From Spirochaetales bacterium (GTDB lineage Bacteria > Spirochaetota > Spirochaetia > SZUA-6 > DRHE01): a DNA stretch of 26,341 nucleotides. The stretch spans positions 1-26,341 of the forward strand of contig JAFGQJ010000327.1 in the NCBI GenBank assembly GCA_016935715.1. The letters run 5' to 3'. Below the pieces are notes generated by a model. The model did no database searches, had not been told where the DNA came from, and worked only from the letters and a program-made list of their open reading frames with translations. The stretch's first letter is position 1. Each line of letters starts with the position of its first letter. The translations under genes and the position numbers were made by a program. Below are positions 22,361 through 26,341 of this stretch, in pieces.

Positions 22361-23095
22361 ATGAGAATCGCCGTACTCAGCGACGTGCACGCGAACCGCG
22401 AAGCCCTGCGGGAGGTGGAGCTACGGATCCGGGATCTATCCCCCGATGCCATTTTCAACCTGGGAGACGCGGTCGGATACAATGCGGATCCCGACTACTG
22501 CACCCGCCGGGTGGCCGAGTTGACGGACTTGTCGGTGCGGGGCAACCACGACAAGACCGTTGCCGATCCAACCAACCTCGAGTGGTTCAATGAGGTGGCG
22601 CGGTCCGCAATCCTCTGGACCCGGCAGGCAATGAGCGCAGGAGGCCTCGAAATACTCGGCTCCCTTCCAAAGGGGCCGCGGGTGGTCATGGATCGCTACC
22701 TCATCTGCCACGGCTCGCCGATGGATGAAGATCTGTATATCACGAGGCGCACGGAGGCGGACCGAAGCTTCGCGTTCATGAACAAGCTCAGCCGGGAGAT
22801 CCGGATCTGCTTCTATGGTCACACCCACGTTCCCCATATCATAGAAGACAAGGGGCAGGCGCTGATTCCGCCGGAGCGCTACCACCTGGACCCCGGGCGC
22901 CGGTACCTGATCAATCCCGGCTCCGTCGGTCAGCCCCGGGATCGTGTCCCGCTGGCCTCTTTCGGTGTTTTGGATGACGAGGAAATGGTATATTATCACT
23001 ATAGAGTTCCGTTTCCCATAGAAACGGCCCAACGAAAAATAATCGCCGCGGGGCTCCCCAGAATGCTGGCGGACAGACTGGCCGCCGGCTGGTGA
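22361..23095 (+). CDS. Calcineurin-like metallophosphoesterase (YfcE/MJ0936 type)
   Basis: 244 residues. All metal-site motifs of the family are in order: SDVHAN (D8, H10), NLGDAVGYN, RGNHDK, ICHGSP, YGHTHVP and INPGSVGQPRD. This compact single-domain form hydrolyses phosphodiesters or phosphomonoesters; substrates vary and cannot be told from motifs. It is 33 bases after ttcA. It may be expressed from its own promoter (22324-22352) without a leader, as well as from read-through. The C-terminal strand block (LASFGVLDDEEMVYYHYRVPF) completes the fold. Confidence 0.9.
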   Translation: MRIAVLSDVHANREALREVELRIRDLSPDAIFNLGDAVGYNADPDYCTRRVAELTDLSVRGNHDKTVADPTNLEWFNEVARSAILWTRQAMSAGGLEILGSLPKGPRVVMDRYLICHGSPMDEDLYITRRTEADRSFAFMNKLSREIRICFYGHTHVPHIIEDKGQALIPPERYHLDPGRRYLINPGSVGQPRDRVPLASFGVLDDEEMVYYHYRVPFPIETAQRKIIAAGLPRMLADRLAAGW

Positions 23096-23117
23096 GAAGG
23101 AAGGAGATCCACAGACC

Positions 23118-23561
23118 GTGTCCATGAAAAACCCAAAGGTGATGGAGGAACGAATCCGCCGAGTGCGGCTCCTGTTCAAAGAACTGGGGTACAAGCTGCA
23201 CGAAACAGAACGCTCCGAAGAAACCTACTCCGCCGGCTTCGAGAACGCGGATGGGATGCAGGGCGGGTTTTTCATCGACCGGAGCAGCCGGTTTCTGGAG
23301 ATTGCCTATACCTTTTCCTTCTCCCCTTCGATGGCGGAGTACGTGAAAGACCGCCTGGATGAAATGCTGAAGATCAGCTATGAGTTCGGCTGCTACATCA
23401 ATCTGCAGACCACCAGCGAGGAAATTGCCTTTTCCGTGTTCACCAAGCTGTACTATACGGGATTGAACTACTACGCTCTCAAGGATAGTCTCCGCGAGTT
23501 TGCCCTGTGCGTTCAGGCGCTCACCGACCTGCTGGAGATCAGCAGCACGGACAGCGCCTGA
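23118..23561 (+). CDS. Hypothetical protein, possibly YbjN/T3SS-chaperone-like fold
   Basis: 147 residues from GTG 23118 (AAGGAG 11 bases upstream; an ATG at 23124 is the alternative). No certain family. The pattern helix, then strands (YSAGFENADGMQGGFFIDRSSRFLEIAYTFSF), helix (MAEYVKDRLDEMLKISYEFGCY), strands (INLQTTSEEIAFSVFTKLYYTG) and a final helix (YYALKDSLREFALCVQALTDLLEI) recalls the YbjN/type III chaperone fold. This is a structural guess. There is no signal peptide. It ends 30 bases before the convergent DUF503 gene. Confidence 0.7.
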   Translation: MSMKNPKVMEERIRRVRLLFKELGYKLHETERSEETYSAGFENADGMQGGFFIDRSSRFLEIAYTFSFSPSMAEYVKDRLDEMLKISYEFGCYINLQTTSEEIAFSVFTKLYYTGLNYYALKDSLREFALCVQALTDLLEISSTDSA

Positions 23562-23591
23562 GCCGGTCATAATCCGGACCCGAGCCGGCTG

Positions 23592-23879
23592 TCAGTAAAT
23601 TTCCGAGAAGATGGCGGTGTCCCGGATCCTGCCGGGGACGAAATTTTCGGCGAAATGAAGAGCCTTGTGCAGGATCGATTCTCCGTACTGTTTCGAGTTG
23701 GAGACCACCGCTACGCCGATCTCGGCGAAACGCCAGGAATCCTGCAGATCGACCTCCGCCACGGATATCTTGAATTTGTTCTGGAGCCGTCCCTTTATCG
23801 ACTGGACGATCTGCCTCTTTTCCTTGATCGACCCGATGTCGGGAAGATCGACAACGAAGTGCAGGATCGAAACGACCAC
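23592..23879 (-). CDS. DUF503 (YlxP-like) protein
   Basis: 95 residues. It follows the DUF503 pattern: MVVSILHFVVDLPDIGSIKEKRQ, then RLQNKFKISVAEVDLQDSW and AEIGVAVVSNSKQYGESI. The family (YlxP in Bacillus, usually near infB-rbfA) forms a small alpha-beta fold and has no firm function. Here it is away from infB, last in a three-gene minus-strand run, and starts at a GTG three bases after the stop of the voltage-sensor/HAMP gene, with GGAG about nine bases upstream. Confidence 0.88.
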   Translation of the reverse strand: MVVSILHFVVDLPDIGSIKEKRQIVQSIKGRLQNKFKISVAEVDLQDSWRFAEIGVAVVSNSKQYGESILHKALHFAENFVPGRIRDTAIFSEIY

Positions 23880-23882
23880 GGA

Positions 23883-25055
23883 TCAACTCTCCCGTTCATC
23901 CTCGGGGCGGATGCCGGCGACATCCTCTAGATCGAGCTGAATCAGGCTTTCCCCCTCCCGGTTCCGGTCCTTCAGGGGCAGAAACTTCCGGTTGTACAGC
24001 TCGGCCAGCTCGAACACGTCGTCCGTTTCGTAGCGTTGGGGGATCTTCACCTCGAGATTGTAGCCGCTGTCCTCCAGCCCTCTGCGCATCACGTGGATCG
24101 GATCGGTTACGGTCAGGGCGAAGTGGGGACTGTAGAGCAGCAGGTAGGCCAGAACGACCAGAACCACGATGATGAAAAACAGGATGCTCTCCCGGGAGAG
24201 CTGGCTCACGTAGGCCCGCTGGTCGAAGAACAGCTCCAGCCCGTCTCTGGACAGATACGTGTAGTCGCCGGGGGCGAAAAACTTCGAGTAGTATTCATTG
24301 GAGTAGCGGGAGTACAGATTCTGTCCCCGGTAGTTCACGATGAGCAGGTTCTTCTGGGTTTCCCGCAGAGTCTGCAGGGCCACGATGAAATCGGCCGGCT
24401 CACCGGTTTTCCCGGCCAGGTGCTCAGCGGCTGCTTCCTGTTGTGCGCTAAAGGCCGTGTCCAGTCCCTCTACCCGGCTCGTGGACGAGAACAGCGTGAA
24501 GAACAGCAGGCTCAGCACGATGATGGTCACGCTGATCGCCGTGATCGTAGCCACGTGTCTCTGGGCCATGGGGGAGGAAACGTTCTTGATTTTGCGAAAG
24601 ATCTTGACGATGCGGAGAAAACGGAGGATCCGGGCGATGCGGATCGCCTTGATCACCTTGAGCAGATTCAGTATGCCCCCCAGCCCCAGGGCGACTCCCT
24701 GGCCGGTCAGCAGCGTTATGGCGAAGGGTCCGGAGTTGAACATCAGCAGCGGGATCGAAGCGAGAAAATCTATCCATCCCCGCTCCAACGTGAGGTAGCG
24801 TCCAACCCTGCCCTCCATCAGCGCGCTGTAGAATCTGACCAGAAACTCGATCGTGAAGAACAGGTCGAAGAAAAAACCCGCCAGCAGCAGCCTGTTGCGG
24901 ATCCCCACGTCCCATCCGGCCAGGACGGCGAAATCCTCCAGGAAGGTCTGCACCAGCACCAGCAGGATAGCCGCGATGACCACGGATTCGAGCACCGATC
25001 TCAAGATTCCCCGGCCGTCCCGCTTCGATCGAAACTGTGAGCTGCCTTCGTTCAT
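23883..25055 (-). CDS. Voltage-sensor-like membrane protein with periplasmic segment and HAMP domain
   Basis: 390 residues from ATG 25053-25055 (AAGG nine bases upstream; the frame is open to a GTG at 25106). Residues 20-156 read as the S1-S4 module of voltage-gated channels: S1 (21-39), S2 (56-77, with FFDLFFTIEFLVRF: D64, E70, R74), S3 (GWIDFLASIP, D96) and S4 with basic residues at 133, 136, 139, 142, 145, 148, 151 and 154. The S5-pore-S6 part and its TxGYG-type filter are absent. Instead come a helix (168-190), about 98 periplasmic residues (191-288), a sixth helix (289-308) and a HAMP-like linker (TDPIHVMRRGLEDSGYNLEV, DDVFELAELYN). No output domain follows. It is probably a sensor rather than a channel. 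Confidence 0.8.
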   Translation of the reverse strand: MNEGSSQFRSKRDGRGILRSVLESVVIAAILLVLVQTFLEDFAVLAGWDVGIRNRLLLAGFFFDLFFTIEFLVRFYSALMEGRVGRYLTLERGWIDFLASIPLLMFNSGPFAITLLTGQGVALGLGGILNLLKVIKAIRIARILRFLRIVKIFRKIKNVSSPMAQRHVATITAISVTIIVLSLLFFTLFSSTSRVEGLDTAFSAQQEAAAEHLAGKTGEPADFIVALQTLRETQKNLLIVNYRGQNLYSRYSNEYYSKFFAPGDYTYLSRDGLELFFDQRAYVSQLSRESILFFIIVVLVVLAYLLLYSPHFALTVTDPIHVMRRGLEDSGYNLEVKIPQRYETDDVFELAELYNRKFLPLKDRNREGESLIQLDLEDVAGIRPEDERES

Positions 25056-25099
25056 TGCCTTAAACCTTACCATTACGCGAGCCGCTGTTCTACCATCCG

Positions 25100-26029
25100 C
25101 TACCACCCGCTCTCCGCGGCGATCTTGTAGAACTCATCGAGCATCTTGATATCGAATCCGTAGTACCTGTAGTTCCGGCGGGTAATGCTGAACCAGCTGC
25201 GATCCGGGGTGCTGGCCCCCCGATCGACCCGCTCGATCGGTTTGTAGTTTCTTGCCCGGCAGGAGAAGATGGCCGCGATGCGGGCGGTCGCGTCTATCTG
25301 CTTGTCCTCTTCGAAAGACACATTGCTGAACAACGCGCCCCGCAGAAGCGCCTGCGGAATGTTCTTCAGCTGTGCCTTCATGCTGGCGAAGGCCGTGGCC
25401 GCGAACTGGGGCTGGACCAGGACGGATTCCACCGCCTCCCGGCCGGCCCGCCGCGCCACGGTGAGCAGCTGAACGGCGGGACGCAGCAGCAGCGTCGCAT
25501 GGATCATGTGCTCGATGTCTCCGATCTCCAGCCGCAGCCGCTGGACCTTGGTCAGCTCGAAATGGACGTATTGTCGATCTTCGAAAGATTTCTCCAGGTA
25601 GCGGCGGGTGAAGTCGGCTTCAATCGCGGTGAGAGGACCGGCCAGGGCCTTGCGGGCCTCCGCTTTCTGCAGCAACCGGCCGGTGAACTCCCACATCTCC
25701 CGGCGGCATTGATCCTCGGGGAACCGGTTTGGCTGGATCTGTGAAGCAAAGGCAAAGGAGATCTTCCGCCGGATCAGCTCTTCCAGCTGCGGTTTGAGCG
25801 TCCTGTCGGTTTCCCGGGTAAGGGCGGAGTACAGAAGCCTCCAGATCTGGTTCCACGGTCTGCCCGGAAAGAACCGGGGCGAGGCCAGGGTGGGAACCAG
25901 GCTCCGGGCATTTGCCTCGAGGAACTGGAGGATCTGTTCCTCCTTCTGAAGCGGATTGAGATTGTTCAAAGCCGGATTGGACAGCAGATGATTGATGAAG
26001 GCTGCCGCCCGGCCCTGGGCAGGGTCCAT
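25100..26029 (-). CDS. Hypothetical protein, helical, unknown family
   Basis: 309 residues, not recognised. It is mostly helical and basic, with no signal peptide or clear membrane span. A hydrophobic stretch around IHATLLLRPAVQLLTVA (about residues 175-191) is flanked by arginines. Motif-like segments are FFPGRPWNQIWRLLYSALTRETDRTL and SWFSITRRNYRYYGFDIKMLDEFYKIA at the C-terminus. The ATG at 26027-26029 has only AGAGACG in front. It is first in a run with the voltage-sensor/HAMP gene 44 bases downstream and DUF503, so it may be a partner of that membrane protein; this is inference from order only. Confidence 0.75.
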   Translation of the reverse strand: MDPAQGRAAAFINHLLSNPALNNLNPLQKEEQILQFLEANARSLVPTLASPRFFPGRPWNQIWRLLYSALTRETDRTLKPQLEELIRRKISFAFASQIQPNRFPEDQCRREMWEFTGRLLQKAEARKALAGPLTAIEADFTRRYLEKSFEDRQYVHFELTKVQRLRLEIGDIEHMIHATLLLRPAVQLLTVARRAGREAVESVLVQPQFAATAFASMKAQLKNIPQALLRGALFSNVSFEEDKQIDATARIAAIFSCRARNYKPIERVDRGASTPDRSWFSITRRNYRYYGFDIKMLDEFYKIAAESGW

Positions 26030-26054
26030 CGTCTCTATTCTCGGTTGCCCTTTC

Positions 26055-26060
26055 TATAAT
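26055..26060 (+). promoter_or_regulatory. -10 box upstream of the right-edge gene
   Basis: A perfect TATAAT ends six bases before an ATG at 26067, which would place the transcript start on or beside that codon. No recognisable -35 lies 16-18 bases upstream, and there is no TG extension, so this rests on the -10 alone. Confidence 0.4.
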
Positions 26061-26066
26061 TTCCCA

Positions 26067-26341
26067 ATGTTTTTTTTGAACCGCTATTGTGATACGTTTA
26101 CGGGCGTGAGAACTATTCTCTTATCCTGTTTGCTTTTAGCGTTCCTTTCGAACTATACGACATATGCGCAGGAAGGGATAAGCCCCGCCGTGCGGGACGG
26201 GCAGGACACAGCCGCGGGAGCGGAGTCGGGTCCGGCGGCGGAGGGGCAGCCGGGCAGCGGGGCAGGGGGCGGGGCGGGAAGCGGGGCAGGGGATCTCGCG
26301 GCCGGGCAAATCGAAGCCCCGGAGGCGCTGTTCGAGCTGGA
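26067..26341 (+). CDS. 5' part of an exported Gly/Ala-rich protein
   Basis: The gene runs off the right edge. From ATG 26067 it encodes MFFLNRYCDTFTGVRTILLS followed by CLLLAFLSNYTTYAQEG; an in-frame GTG at 26106 gives a more typical signal peptide (MRTILLSCLLLAFLSN, cut near YAQ). Either way the product is exported. The mature start is low in complexity: Gly, Ala, Ser, Glu and Pro (GQPGSGAGGGAGSGAG) up to about codon 80, then EAPEALFEL, where a folded domain may begin. A run of eight T (26070-26077) follows the first ATG. No Shine-Dalgarno serves either start. Function unknown. Confidence 0.65.
   Translation, partial: MFFLNRYCDTFTGVRTILLSCLLLAFLSNYTTYAQEGISPAVRDGQDTAAGAESGPAAEGQPGSGAGGGAGSGAGDLAAGQIEAPEALFEL

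Noticed and set aside
23561..23590. AGCCGG/CCGGCT inverted repeat between convergent genes
   Set aside because: Only six pairs with an 18-base loop and no T run; too weak to call a terminator.
23883..25055. Annotation as an ordinary voltage-gated ion channel
   Set aside because: The S1-S4 part fits, but there is no pore helix or TxGYG/TLExW-type filter, and the C-terminal half is a periplasmic segment plus HAMP.
1..26341. Mobile elements, CRISPR arrays, phage genes or an inserted foreign island
   Set aside because: No transposase or integrase motifs, no spaced direct repeats, no terminal inverted repeats; the gene content is core throughout and composition looks even by eye.

Overview
The window looks like chromosomal DNA of a free-living or host-associated spirochaete (Spirochaetales/Treponema-Spirochaeta side), with a GC content I judge by eye to be near 60 percent. 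No single gene proves this. The inference rests on the gene order rpsB-tsf-frr-uppS-cdsA-dxr-rseP followed by a CpXC protein and an exported WD40-like protein, a relaxed lipoprotein box, a Treponema-style Maf motif, an acidic tail on ribosomal protein S2, and PilZ and ComFB proteins among core genes. No species is assigned. I see no insertion sequence, phage gene, CRISPR array or rRNA. Genes are densely packed; the longest stretch without a gene is 249-507 (259 bases), which holds the tRNA promoter and the promoter of the DUF4321 gene and nothing else I can recognise.

Layout. 1-248, minus strand: a 5' fragment of an unknown gene and tRNA-Arg(CCG). 466-10810, plus strand: a long run that makes nucleotide-pool/septum factor Maf, ribosomal protein S2, EF-Ts and ribosome recycling factor, then isoprenoid and phospholipid enzymes (UppS, CdsA, Dxr), the intramembrane protease RseP, a zinc-ribbon CpXC protein and an exported beta-propeller. 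15571-10785, minus strand: the operon rpsF-ssb-rpsR-DUF2232-rplI-dnaB-comFB, read toward the first run, with the last genes of the two runs overlapping tail to tail. 15645-16115, plus: a small hypothetical gene. 20185-16112, minus: lipoprotein, HDIG protein, exported PPC-domain protein and a PilZ protein, tightly coupled. 20225-23561, plus, divergent from it: HD phosphohydrolase, TtcA, metallophosphoesterase and a small hypothetical. 26029-23592, minus: an unknown protein, a voltage-sensor/HAMP membrane protein and DUF503. 26067-26341, plus: the start of an exported, Gly/Ala-rich protein.

Most noteworthy: (1) a membrane protein at 23883-25055 that joins a full S1-S4 voltage-sensor module, with eight basic residues at every third position of S4, to a periplasmic segment and a HAMP domain and has no channel pore, so it reads as a possible membrane-potential sensor; (2) ribosomal protein S18 with about 185 extra N-terminal residues; (3) several genes whose promoter -10 boxes lie so close to the start codon, without a Shine-Dalgarno, that their mRNAs should be leaderless or nearly so; (4) a PilZ protein whose two c-di-GMP-binding motifs are separated by about 220 residues; (5) probable RNA control elements in front of rpsF, in front of rpsB, and between tsf and frr.
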